64,000 nucleotides of DNA. It comes from JAJPKK01 sp963787675 (GTDB taxonomy: Bacteria > Pseudomonadota > Alphaproteobacteria > Rhizobiales > Xanthobacteraceae). Positions within the stretch are counted from its first letter, which is position 1. The number at the start of each line of letters is the position of its first letter. The stretch lies in the NCBI GenBank assembly GCA_963787675.1, contig CAWBDV010000010.1, forward strand, positions 682,001 to 746,000. Reading direction: 5' to 3'. Under the pieces are notes generated by a model. It ran no database searches, was not told where the DNA came from, and was given only the letters and a program-made list of their open reading frames with translations. The position numbers and the translations under genes are program-made. Shown piece after piece: positions 32,600 through 41,346 of the stretch.

Positions 32600-33601
32600 T
32601 CAGTCGGCCACGTTGCCGCCGATCACGTCGCGAACGAGATAGGTCAGGCGTTGTTGGGATTCGAAATAGGTGCGCACCAGGATCTCGGCGAGAAGGCCCA
32701 GCAAGATGCTCACCATACCGATCAGAAACGTGATCGCGGCAAGCGTCGGCATGGGCGTCACGATCAGCGAAACGCCCCGGGCAATCTTCCAGTAGATCGC
32801 CATGCCCAGGAAGAGGAACGACAGCAGGATGGCGAACAGGCCCAGACCGCCGAACAGATAGATGGGCTTGACGAAATAGCGGTCGAGGAACTTCACCACG
32901 ATGAGGTCGAGGGTGACCTTGAAGATGCGGTTGAGGCCGTACTTGGAGACTCCGAACCGGCGTGGGTGGTGCTCAACCGGAAGTTCGCACACGGTCGCGC
33001 CCATCCAGGCGGCATAGATCGGAATGAAGCGGTGCATCTCGCCGTACAGCCGCACGCCTTTGATGACATCGTTGCGGTAGGCCTTCAGCGTGCAGCCGTA
33101 ATCGTGCAGATGCACTCCGGAAATCCACGAGATCAGCGCGTTGGCGACGCGGCTTACGAAATTGCGCCGCACCGCTGCGTCCTTGCGCTCGCGTCGCCAG
33201 CCGGAGACGACGTCGTAGCCTTCGTCAAGCTTGGCAAGGAGGCGCGGAATGTCCTTCGGGTCGTTTTGCAGATCGGCATCGATCAGCACGATGACGTCGC
33301 CGCGGGCATGGTCGATGCCGGCCATGAGCGCGGCGGTCTGCCCGTAATTGCGGCGCAAATTGATGCCGATGAGTTGGGGATAGAGTTTTGCAGCCTTGGT
33401 GATCTCGTCGCGGGAGCGGTCGACCGATCCATCGTTGACCAGGATGATCTTGTAGGGCTTGCCGACAGCGCGCAGGACTTCATCGAGCGCGGCGCACAGC
33501 GGCGCGATGCTGTCCTCCTCGTTGAACACCGGAACAACCACGGACACCGCCTCGCGCTCGGCGGGCGGCCGCTGTCCGGCGGATAAGCTGTCAACTGGCA
33601 T
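32600..33601 (-). CDS. GT2 glycosyltransferase, polyprenyl/dolichol-phosphate sugar transferase-like
   Basis: This 333-residue protein has a GT-A domain (VSVVVPVFNEEDSIAPL, IILVNDGSVDRS, DAD at 108-110 in VLIDADLQNDP, and GCTLKAYRNDV). Two C-terminal transmembrane helices follow (about 245-270 and 285-312). This is the architecture of ArnC/DPM1/GtrB enzymes, which load a sugar onto undecaprenyl phosphate. The ATG at 33601 was chosen; an upstream in-frame TTG adds four residues. It is directly upstream of asnB, so the two probably modify the same glycolipid or glycan. Confidence 0.85.
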   Translation of the reverse strand: MPVDSLSAGQRPPAEREAVSVVVPVFNEEDSIAPLCAALDEVLRAVGKPYKIILVNDGSVDRSRDEITKAAKLYPQLIGINLRRNYGQTAALMAGIDHARGDVIVLIDADLQNDPKDIPRLLAKLDEGYDVVSGWRRERKDAAVRRNFVSRVANALISWISGVHLHDYGCTLKAYRNDVIKGVRLYGEMHRFIPIYAAWMGATVCELPVEHHPRRFGVSKYGLNRIFKVTLDLIVVKFLDRYFVKPIYLFGGLGLFAILLSFLFLGMAIYWKIARGVSLIVTPMPTLAAITFLIGMVSILLGLLAEILVRTYFESQQRLTYLVRDVIGGNVAD

Positions 33602-33849
33602 TGCACCCCACAAGTGGCGGGATTTGTCGCTTCTTGACCGAGGCCCGCATTAATCCGCGGCCTACCTGCCATTTTTTCGTCGGGCGGGCAATTTCGTTCA
33701 GGTGGGCGTCATGAAATTGCGCGTTGACGGCGACCGGCGCTCTGTCAATCATCGGCATGACCAAAAATCCTAAGGCGGCACCGACGGTAGGACCGGCGGG
33801 AATTGCCGCGGCTTGCCAATCCATAAAGGCGATGACTCAGGAGGAAACC

Positions 33850-34801
33850 ATGGCAGGAGGTGATGTGAGCAGGCGGGCAGTTCTGGCCGCCGCGGTTGCC
33901 GGCGCGTCGACAGGTGCGGCCTCGACTACGGCTTCTCAGGCCCAGATAACAGTGCCGTGGTCGACGGGCACCGAATTGCCAAAAACGAAGGCCCCGCCGA
34001 ATGCGACAGACTGCCATCACCATATACAGTTCGCACTTCAAGGTCGACCCCAATTCGAAGCTGCGGCCGGGCGATGCCACGGTCGCAGACTATCGCCTGC
34101 TGCAGAGGCGGATCGGTACATCGCGCAATGTGATCGTGCAGCCTTCGACCTACGGTGTTTTCAACGACGGCCTTGTCGAGGCACTGAACGAATTCGGTCC
34201 GTCGGCGCGCGGAATAGCAGTGGTCAACACCGAGGTGACCGATGCCGAGCTCAAGCGGCTTGACGCGGCGCGGGTTCGCGGCATTCGCTTCAATCTTGCC
34301 ACCCCCGGCGGCGGCACCAACATGGACATGCTGGAACCGCTCGCCAAACGCATCGCTCCGATGGGTTGGCACGTGCAGTTTTATATGTCCGCCGACGGGA
34401 CTGTCGCGGCCAAGGACGTGCTTAACCGGCTGCCGTGCCAGATCGTCTTCGATCATCTCGCCCACATCCCGCAGCCGATCGGCACGGCGCATCCGGCGTT
34501 TGCGGTGGTGGTCGACCTCCTGCAAATAAGCAAGGCCTGGGTGAAATTGTCAGGCGCCTATCAAGACACCAAAATCGGCCCGCCGACCTATGCCGATTCG
34601 ACTGTCGTCGCGCAGGCCTACGTGAAAGCGGCGCCGGAGCGCTTGGTGTGGGGCAGCGACTGGCCGCATCCGAGCGAGCAGGACAAAATGCTGCCGGACG
34701 ACGCCATTCTCTTCGATCTTCTGGCGCAATGGGCGCCGGACGAAGCGGTGCGCAAGCGCATTCTGGTCGACAACGCGGCCGCGCTCTATGGATTTTCCTG
34801 A
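33850..34801 (+). pseudogene. Frameshifted amidohydrolase (LigI / 2-pyrone-dicarboxylate hydrolase-like) with Tat signal
   Basis: A strong AGGAGG (33839-33844) precedes the ATG at 33850 by five bases. The frame encodes a twin-arginine signal (VSRRAVLAAAVAGAS) and then PPNATDCHHHI. Homology then jumps to the frame that is open to 34801, resuming with YSSHFKVDPNSKLRPGD and ending NAAALYGFS; WGSDWPHPSE near the end is the typical metal-binding motif of this family. A CATATAC at 34021-34027, where CATATATAC would keep the frame, suggests loss of one TA unit. The joined protein would be about 317 residues. It is a broken gene or a sequencing error. Confidence 0.75.
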
Positions 34802-34865
34802 GCGCCAAACGAAATCGAGGTGACCGACGAGCCGCCTCGATTCACATTTTCACTCGCGATCGCGA

Positions 34866-35237
34866 TCAGAGGCGAACCCAAACGCCCGGACGCCACACCC
34901 AGCGGCCGCCTTCGAACACATGGTGGCCCTTGATCCAGACGTGACCCGCGGATGGCCGCGCCGGTATCACCTCGACGACCGGGGCCGGCATCGCGGGAAC
35001 GACGCCGCGAATGTGGTGTCCGGGAATCCAAACCCAGGCTGCCCCGCGCCAGGCCCAATGGCCTGGCACCCAGTTGTATCCAGCGCCGGGAGCTGCCGGA
35101 ATGACCTCGACCTTCGGCGCCGGCATTGCCCCGCGCTCGACGATAACCTCCACGGCGGATGCGCTGCCGGTCGCGAATGCCGCGAGAAGGGCGACGGCCG
35201 CCGCCGCCCGCACGAAGGTGCGCGATGATGTTCGCAT
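34866..35237 (-). CDS. Exported WxxGxW repeat protein
   Basis: This 123-residue protein has a clear signal peptide (FVRAAAAVALLAAFATGSASA). Two copies of an aromatic repeat follow: YNWVPGHWAWRGAAWVWIPG and HVWIKGHHVFEGGRWVWRPG. Each copy is preceded by a PAP.VEVIPA.P linker. This matches the YXWGXW/WXXGXW repeat family (Pfam PF12779) of short periplasmic or surface proteins of unknown function. The ATG at 35237 is preceded by an AGGAG. It is a single-gene unit convergent with the amidohydrolase remnant. Confidence 0.8.
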   Translation of the reverse strand: MRTSSRTFVRAAAAVALLAAFATGSASAVEVIVERGAMPAPKVEVIPAAPGAGYNWVPGHWAWRGAAWVWIPGHHIRGVVPAMPAPVVEVIPARPSAGHVWIKGHHVFEGGRWVWRPGVWVRL

Positions 35238-35521
35238 GTACCTCTCCTTGAACGACCGCGGGGGATATTCAAGTCCGCGTGCAAGATGAAATGAGTTAGC
35301 CCTATCCCGACGCCCGCTGACGGCTGCCGTATATGCAACATTCAGGTGGCAGATCAATGATGAGATGCGTGACGCGCGTCACATTTTTGCCGATTTGCGA
35401 TCCGGTTCAGCGTCTCGAAGCCTTGCACAAACACACACGTCGCGACCCGCGGCGCCTGAGGTTTATGATATAGGTCGCCACACTGGCGCCGCGCCGCTTT
35501 CCCGGTGCAAAGGATTCTTTC

Positions 35522-36496
35522 ATGTTCGTGATGCCGCGGTATGCAACGATCGCCCTCGCCGTACTGGCGGCCATGTTCTGTCCGGCGGCGATATCAGCGC
35601 AAGAGTACCCGACCCGGCTTGTCCACATCATTGCGCCTTATGGCCCGGGCGGCCCGTCCGATCTCTTTGCGCGCATTATAGCGCAGAAGCTATCTGATGC
35701 CTTGAAGCAGTCGTTTGTGGTCGAAAATCGCCCAGGCGCAAGCACGATGATCGGCACCGAGTCGGTCGCGAAGGCGCCGCCCGACGGCTACACGTTGCTC
35801 ATCATTTCGCAGACCCATACCACCAACGAGTCGCTGGTGACGACCAAGAATTTTCAGCTGATGCGCGACTTCGCGCCGGTGTCGCCGATCTATGAGGGCG
35901 ACCTCGTGATGGTGGTGCATAAGTCGGTCCCGGCGAAGACGCTGCAGGAGTTCATCGCGCTTGCCAAGGCGAAGCCCGGCACCATGAACTACGGATCATC
36001 CGGCACCGGCTCGCAATATCATCTCGCCGGCGAGTTGTTCAAAACGATGGCCGGCGTCGACCTCGTGCATGTTCCCTACAAGGGCAGCTCCGGCGCCCGC
36101 AACGATATTCTCGGCGGTCAGATCCAGATGATGTTCGACACCATCGCCACCATGGGACCCAATGTCGATGCGGGGTTGGTGCGCGCGCTCGGCACCAGCG
36201 GGGCGGCGCGCTCGCCGAACATGCCGGACGTGCCGGCGATCGGCGAAGTGGTGCCGGGCTTCACGGCATCCGGCTGGGTCGGCATCGTGGCGCCGGCGGC
36301 GACGCCGAAGCCGATCGTCGAACTCCTCAACCGCGAAATCACAACCATCCTGACCTCGGCGGAGATCAAGGAGAGCTGGGCGAAACAGGGTGCAACACCG
36401 ATGCCGATGTCGCCGGATAAATTCGGGGCCTTCATCGAGGCCGAGATCATCAAATACGGGAAGGTCGTTAAGAGCGCCGGCATCAGGATCAACTGA
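35522..36496 (+). CDS. Bug-family (tripartite tricarboxylate transporter) substrate-binding protein
   Basis: This 324-residue protein has a signal sequence (ATIALAVLAAMFCPAAISAQ). The Bug/TctC features follow: YPTRLVHIIAPYGPGGPSDLFARIIA (read as YPTRLVHIIAPYGPGGPSD then LFARIIA), FVVENRPGASTMIGTESVAKAPPDGYTLL, NYGSSGTGSQYHLAGELFK, HVPYKGSSGARNDILGGQI and a GWVGIVAPAATPK. It binds a carboxylate in the periplasm. No TctA/TctB membrane genes are near, so it is an orphan receptor, as is common in this group. The 284-base gap before it holds no gene that I can support. Confidence 0.85.
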   Translation: MFVMPRYATIALAVLAAMFCPAAISAQEYPTRLVHIIAPYGPGGPSDLFARIIAQKLSDALKQSFVVENRPGASTMIGTESVAKAPPDGYTLLIISQTHTTNESLVTTKNFQLMRDFAPVSPIYEGDLVMVVHKSVPAKTLQEFIALAKAKPGTMNYGSSGTGSQYHLAGELFKTMAGVDLVHVPYKGSSGARNDILGGQIQMMFDTIATMGPNVDAGLVRALGTSGAARSPNMPDVPAIGEVVPGFTASGWVGIVAPAATPKPIVELLNREITTILTSAEIKESWAKQGATPMPMSPDKFGAFIEAEIIKYGKVVKSAGIRIN

Positions 36497-36516
36497 GCGC
36501 GAGCGTCCCTGACTGA

Positions 36517-37806
36517 TCAGTCTTCGCCGAAATTCGCAAAGACGAGCCGCTTGAGCGGTGGCGTTGCGTTGACGGTGCGCAGGAAGAGCTTCGAGAGGAC
36601 GAACCGCAAGCCCTTGTCGGCGACCGACTGCTGCAAGGCCTCAAGCGACGTACGCACCGCGGCGAATCCATAGACGCGCATCTGGCGTTCATAGTCATTG
36701 ATGGCGGCCTCGATCGAGCACGCGGCGCGGGCGGCGGATACGAGGTTGCGGCATAACAATTGGGCGTCGCGCAGCGCGATGTTGGCGCCAATGCCGCGGT
36801 AGGGCGTCATGCTATGGATAGCGTCGCCTATGAGGGTAATACGACGCGTATCCCAGGCCGCGACCGGAACCGAGGTCTTGAACGTGATGACGTTGAAGGT
36901 CGAAAGGTCGGAGGCACAGACGAGCACGCTGTAGTCAGGGTGCCAGTTGCGGATGCGATCGAGCACGAGCCGTTGCAAGTCCGTGGCGTCGAGTTGCTCG
37001 AGTGGCCGCCCGCGTTCGAGGTTCACGCGAAGTGCGCCGTAGCCCCAGAAGACGTAGCTCGTCGCATTGTCGAACATCGCGTTGGGTTGCATCGTCGGGA
37101 CCATGTCTGCGCCGGCAGCAGCACCGAACTCGTGGACCCCGATAAACATGCCGCGACGACCCGGCGACATGACAAGGCCCGAGCTTTCGAGGATATGCGG
37201 CGGCAGGCGCCGGCGATTTTCCGCCGTCAGCATGACTTTTGCTGCAATGCCGACAGCGCCAGTGTCGACGCGTTGCGCATTGGGAAGGAACTGGCGGCGG
37301 ACGCGGGAATTGCCGCCGTCCGCACCGACGAGCACATCGAACGTCGCGGTGCTGCCGTCGGCAAAATGTAGGACGATCGGCCCGTCCGGCGTCTCGTCAT
37401 AATGCGTGAAGGTCTTATCGAACCCGACAATATCGTCGAGGCCGGTCAGCAAAACCTGCCGCAGCGTGATCCGGCTCGCCGAGCGATGCCGCTCGATCTC
37501 GCGGGCCTCGCCGCTCATGTCGAGCGACAACAATTCTTCCATCTTTTCGCTGAGCAGCCGGAAGCCGCGGTGACCAACGCCGCAGGTTGATGCGAACAGC
37601 TCGAACAGGTCAGGGGGCAGGCACTCGTAAAGCGCGCGGCTGCCCTTGGGACTGATATGAACCCGATAACCTTGCAATCGGTCGGTGCTGGTGCGGTCGC
37701 GTTCGTAAAGCGCAACGCACATGCCAGCTTTCTTGAGGCCCTGCGCGAGCGCAAGTCCGCCGATGCCGCCGCCGACGATGCCGACGTGAAAGCGATGCTC
37801 CGTCAT
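36517..37806 (-). CDS. FAD-dependent monooxygenase, PheA/UbiH-like
   Basis: This 429-residue class A flavoprotein hydroxylase begins with VGIVGGGIGGLALAQGLKKAG (FAD ADP-binding). It has the DG-type VLVGADGGNSRVRRQ near residue 160 and the GD motif TLIGDAIHSMTPYRGIGANIALRDA, read here in two parts (TLIGDAIHSMTPYRGIG, ANIALRDA). It probably hydroxylates or epoxidises an aromatic or polycyclic compound using NAD(P)H. The ATG at 37806 is supported by AGGAGG five bases upstream. It lies 47 bases downstream of a tetR gene on the same strand and is its obvious target. Confidence 0.85.
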   Translation of the reverse strand: MTEHRFHVGIVGGGIGGLALAQGLKKAGMCVALYERDRTSTDRLQGYRVHISPKGSRALYECLPPDLFELFASTCGVGHRGFRLLSEKMEELLSLDMSGEAREIERHRSASRITLRQVLLTGLDDIVGFDKTFTHYDETPDGPIVLHFADGSTATFDVLVGADGGNSRVRRQFLPNAQRVDTGAVGIAAKVMLTAENRRRLPPHILESSGLVMSPGRRGMFIGVHEFGAAAGADMVPTMQPNAMFDNATSYVFWGYGALRVNLERGRPLEQLDATDLQRLVLDRIRNWHPDYSVLVCASDLSTFNVITFKTSVPVAAWDTRRITLIGDAIHSMTPYRGIGANIALRDAQLLCRNLVSAARAACSIEAAINDYERQMRVYGFAAVRTSLEALQQSVADKGLRFVLSKLFLRTVNATPPLKRLVFANFGED

Positions 37807-37853
37807 GACTGCCTCCTGTTGCCATATCCCCGCAGACGATGCGCGGCGTTGCT

Positions 37854-38531
37854 TCAGCGCTTTTGTTTCCGCTTGGGCGGCATACGATTTCGTTTGCGCC
37901 GGGCAGGTTGCGGCGCGGTTGACGCCGGGGCCACGAGCCAAGCCTCGACCTCGGCGAAGATGCGTTCGAGCTGCTCGACGCTCGCTCCGAGGGCCATGGA
38001 ACCCGCGATGGCGGAGACGAGAAGGACGGCAGCGCGCGCAGGATCGAGATCGGCGCGGAAAACGCCTTCCGCGACTCCCTCCTTCATCCATCGCTCGATG
38101 CTGTATTGCCAGTGGCCGAAGAGGGGCTCGACGACCTTGCGGATTGCCAGGTCGCGGCGGCCGCGCAGCTGCAGCTCGAACATCACGGCCGTGAGGTCCG
38201 GATGCTCGGTGCGGTAATAGAGCGAATCGGCGAATTCCTGATGCAGCCGGTCGAGCGCGGCGCTGCCGCTGGCGGCGACCGGCGGCGCGTGCAGCGTGAT
38301 GAAGCGGGTCGCGAGATAATCCGCGACGCCGCCGATGAGCGCCTCCTTGGTCGGAAAGTAATAATGCAGCGTCGCGATATTGACGCCCGCGCGCTCGGCG
38401 ACGCTGCGGGTGCGCAGCCCCTCGAAGCCATCTTCCGCGAGGCATGCAAATGCCGCCCGGACCAGGCTTTCGCGTCGCTCGTCGCCGCCCAGGCGGCGTG
38501 GGTCGCTCGCGTTCATCGGAGTGGTCGTCAT
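37854..38531 (-). CDS. TetR family transcriptional regulator
   Basis: This 225-residue protein has an N-terminal TetR helix-turn-helix: ESLVRAAFACLAEDGFEGLRTRSVAERAG in consecutive parts (ESLVRAAFACLAEDG; FEGLRTRSVAERAG), then VNIATLHYYFPTKEALI. A helical ligand domain follows, with a basic C-terminal tail (PARRKRNRMPPKRKQKR). I chose the ATG at 38531; the codon before it is TTG. A perfect palindrome lies five bases upstream of the start, which points to autorepression. The downstream monooxygenase is likely co-regulated and may act on the ligand. Confidence 0.86.
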   Translation of the reverse strand: MTTTPMNASDPRRLGGDERRESLVRAAFACLAEDGFEGLRTRSVAERAGVNIATLHYYFPTKEALIGGVADYLATRFITLHAPPVAASGSAALDRLHQEFADSLYYRTEHPDLTAVMFELQLRGRRDLAIRKVVEPLFGHWQYSIERWMKEGVAEGVFRADLDPARAAVLLVSAIAGSMALGASVEQLERIFAEVEAWLVAPASTAPQPARRKRNRMPPKRKQKR

Positions 38532-38535
38532 CAAA

Positions 38536-38551
38536 TCAATCAGTTGATTGA
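38536..38551. promoter_or_regulatory. Perfect TetR-type operator palindrome
   Basis: TCAATCAGTTGATTGA has two perfect 7-base arms around GT and ends four bases upstream of the tetR start codon. TetR repressors normally bind such dyads in their own promoter. Position and symmetry make this a strong candidate for autoregulation of the tetR-monooxygenase unit. Confidence 0.6.
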
Positions 38552-38824
38552 GAACTAGACCGTGATGCGGTGTGGGTCAAGAGGCCCGCCTGCGACCATC
38601 CTTCGCACGAACGTCAGGCTTGGGGTTGTTGCCTCGGCTGCTGATCGCCGAAGCCGGTTCCAAGCTCGCCTTGCAAGATCCAGTGGCAAGTCTTGCGTCT
38701 CCGGCCAGTCTGCCCTCAGATGGGCTGCGGGCTTCGGGAATTGGCCTCGGATGTTTTCTCCTACGACGATGGTGACGTGTCGGCTTTGTGCGCGGCGGCC
38801 GAGCTTTGAGTTTGGAATGTTCTG

Positions 38825-39463
38825 ATGGACGGATTGTCGCTCTACGATCGAGATGACCGCTTCGATCCGTTTGCCGTCGTCCTATTCAAGGCATTGCAGG
38901 TCATCGCCTTCTTGTTCTTCCTCGCGATTCTCGTGATGAAGCCGCAGCCAGACTCCGGCAAGGTGGAGAAGAAAGCCGAGTTTATTATCAGCATGAGCTG
39001 GCCGGATCGGCATCCGGACGATGTCGACCTCTATGTGCAGGATCCTGCCGGCAAGCTCGTTTGGTATAACCAGCGCGACTTCGGTCTCATGGTGCTCGAG
39101 CGCGATGACCGCGGCGACACCAACGATTACGCCTACGTCAATTCCAAGAAGGTCATTTGGCCGATTCGAGAAGAACTGGTGAGCATTCGCGGCCTGATGG
39201 CCGGCGAATACACCGTGAACATCCACCTCTATCACCACATCGCCCGAGAGCCTGTCCCTGTCTCGGTCAAGATCGAGAAGCTCAATCCGACGCTCCAGGT
39301 TGTCGATTACCGCACGATCACGCTGTCACGCACCGACGAGGAGAAAACCGTGCTGCGATTCACACTTGGGAACGATGGCAACGTGCTGCGCACCAGCGAA
39401 GCTGAAAAATCGCTGATCGACACCATCGCCTGGAAGAAGACCTTCCGCAACATGCGGCGGTAG
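38825..39463 (+). CDS. Membrane-anchored protein with YfaP/DUF2135-like beta domain
   Basis: This 212-residue protein has one N-terminal transmembrane helix (ALQVIAFLFFLAILVM, about residues 22-38) preceded by an acidic cytoplasmic start. The outer domain has ISMSWPDRHPDDVDLYVQDPAGKLVWYNQ, given here as ISMSWPDRHPDD and VDLYVQDPAGKLVWYN. That resembles the DxDLYV..P.G...YY signature of YfaP/DUF2135 domains. The beta-rich remainder includes MAGEYTVNIHLYHH. The function is unknown. It is a lone gene, with 273 bases before it and 173 after it showing nothing codable. Confidence 0.65.
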   Translation: MDGLSLYDRDDRFDPFAVVLFKALQVIAFLFFLAILVMKPQPDSGKVEKKAEFIISMSWPDRHPDDVDLYVQDPAGKLVWYNQRDFGLMVLERDDRGDTNDYAYVNSKKVIWPIREELVSIRGLMAGEYTVNIHLYHHIAREPVPVSVKIEKLNPTLQVVDYRTITLSRTDEEKTVLRFTLGNDGNVLRTSEAEKSLIDTIAWKKTFRNMRR

Positions 39464-39636
39464 CGTTTGCGTTCCATCGATGCGTCGCCTTACCGCTGTG
39501 ATAAATCCATCGGCTGTGCCGCAATGAAGCCATGCCGCGAAATTCATCGCTACAGAGCTCTCTGATCGGTGTATGTTGATTTACCAATCCTTCATCAGGG
39601 GCCGGCACATGGCGTTCAATGCCAGCCGGTGCCTCC

Positions 39637-41346
39637 TTAGCCTGCGATCCCCCTCCAGTTGCTTGCGAGATGCTCGGCGGTCCGCCACGCCAAGGCCTGC
39701 GCCGTCAGCGTCGGATTGTGGGCGCCGCTCGTGCCCATGACCGAGGCTCCGACGATGCCAAGGTTCGCCACTTCGTGACAGAAGCCCCAGCGATCGACTA
39801 CGTTGGTCGCGCGGTTGTCACCCATGCGGGTGCCGCCATAAGCGTGGGTCGAGGGACCCATGGTGCCGGTCGGTCCTTTCTCCACGGCGATGGCGCCGGC
39901 TTCCATGAACCACTGCGCCATCTTGTCCTGGATGAAGGCGCCCATGCGCTTTTCATTATCCTTGTGATCGGCCGTGATTCGGATCACCGGAAATCCCATC
40001 GGGTCTTTCACTGTCGGGTCGAGGTCGAGATAATTGTCTTCGTAGGGCAGTGTCGTCTTTTGCAGATAGGCGACATTGAAGCGGTCAGCGTTCTCCTTGA
40101 TGAAGGCTTTCCACTTCGAGCCCCAGGTCGGTGCGCGGCCGTAGGTTGACATGCTGGCGGCGCCGATCGGCCGGCGGTCCGAATAGACCCACAAGTCGCC
40201 GCCGCCGATGAAGTCCAATCCCGCATGATCGAAATTGTCGTCGGCCCAATTGTCGACGGCCACACCTTGCGCCGGCAAGCCGTACCAGTTGTTGAGGTCG
40301 AACGGGAACAGCGCCGTCACCGGATTTCCGGTGTGGTGGCTCATGTAGTGCTTGCCGACCTGCCCGTTGTTGTTGGCGAGGCCGTTTGGAAATGCCGGCG
40401 ATTTCGAGAGTAAGAGCTGCCGCACGTTTTCGTACGTGTAGCTCGCGAGCAAGACGACATCCGCGGGCTGAAAATATTCGATGCCGCCTTTGACGTAGTT
40501 TACGCCGCTGACGCGTTGACGCCGGTCGTCATAGACAATCGAGGTGGCGATCGCTAGCGGCACCACGGTGAGGCGTCGCGTCTCCATCGCCTTCGGGATG
40601 GTCGAGACGGCCGTCGAGTTCTTGGCACTGACGTGACAGCCGCCGCGATTGCAGAAGCCGTGATATTGGCAACTCGGTCGATCTTCGTACGCTGTCGAGT
40701 TGATCGCGGCCGGACCGGGAAACGCGTGCCAGCCGAGCTTTCGTGCTGCTCCTGCCATGCGCTCGGTGAACTCAGTGCCGCGCAGCGGCGGCATCGGGTA
40801 GGCGCGCTTGCGCACGCCTTCGAAAATATTGCCGCGCTGATCGATGACGCCGTTGACGTTGCCAGCCTGGCCCGACACGCCGATCTCGTGTTCGACCTTG
40901 TCGTAATAGGGCTCGAGCTCATCGAGTCCGAACGGCCAGTCCTCAACGGTCGAGCCCTTTGGCACGCGGGAGGCGCCGTAGCGTCGCGTGGTCTCGCTCA
41001 CCACTTTGAAGTCCCACGGATTAAGCCGCCAGCTCTGCGCCCAGTAGTGCAGCGACGTGCCGCCGACCGCGTTCATCATCGGATGAATGGGAAACCGCGG
41101 CGAGTAGGGAGCCGAAGCGTTGGGCCGATGAGTTGGAATTTCGTTGTTGGCCTTTTGCACCGATTGCGGCCAGCCGCGGAAATTGTTGCGCAGCTCGTCG
41201 GGCGCAAAATCGCGCTGAGTCAGCCAGGAACCGGCTTCGAGGCCGACCACCTCCAGCCCCGCGCGCACGAGCGGGAGCGCGGCGACGCCGCCGACGGCGC
41301 CCAGACCGATGATGACGACGTCGGCCTTCTTAAGGTCGATGGCCAT
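39637..41346 (-). CDS. GMC-family oxidoreductase (gluconate/sugar dehydrogenase large subunit-like)
   Basis: This 569-residue flavoprotein has the FAD motif DVVIIGLGAVGGVAALPLVRAGLEVVGLEAG (as DVVIIGLGAVGGVAAL plus VRAGLEVVGLEAG). It also has NAVGGTSLHYWAQSWRLNP, the C-terminal GPTGTMGPSTHAYGGTRMG and GTSGAHNPTLTAQALA. This is the pattern of FAD subunits of membrane-bound gluconate, sorbitol or glucose dehydrogenases. AAGGAG lies six bases before the ATG. It overlaps the small Tat-signal subunit gene by 17 bases; the complex would be exported with that subunit. A cytochrome c subunit is not nearby. Confidence 0.87.
   Translation of the reverse strand: MAIDLKKADVVIIGLGAVGGVAALPLVRAGLEVVGLEAGSWLTQRDFAPDELRNNFRGWPQSVQKANNEIPTHRPNASAPYSPRFPIHPMMNAVGGTSLHYWAQSWRLNPWDFKVVSETTRRYGASRVPKGSTVEDWPFGLDELEPYYDKVEHEIGVSGQAGNVNGVIDQRGNIFEGVRKRAYPMPPLRGTEFTERMAGAARKLGWHAFPGPAAINSTAYEDRPSCQYHGFCNRGGCHVSAKNSTAVSTIPKAMETRRLTVVPLAIATSIVYDDRRQRVSGVNYVKGGIEYFQPADVVLLASYTYENVRQLLLSKSPAFPNGLANNNGQVGKHYMSHHTGNPVTALFPFDLNNWYGLPAQGVAVDNWADDNFDHAGLDFIGGGDLWVYSDRRPIGAASMSTYGRAPTWGSKWKAFIKENADRFNVAYLQKTTLPYEDNYLDLDPTVKDPMGFPVIRITADHKDNEKRMGAFIQDKMAQWFMEAGAIAVEKGPTGTMGPSTHAYGGTRMGDNRATNVVDRWGFCHEVANLGIVGASVMGTSGAHNPTLTAQALAWRTAEHLASNWRGIAG

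Noticed and set aside
36517..38445. Possible fusion of the monooxygenase with an N-terminal Arg-rich domain
   Set aside because: The extra 213 residues are antisense-type low-complexity reading opposite the tetR frame; the ATG at 37806 has AGGAGG.
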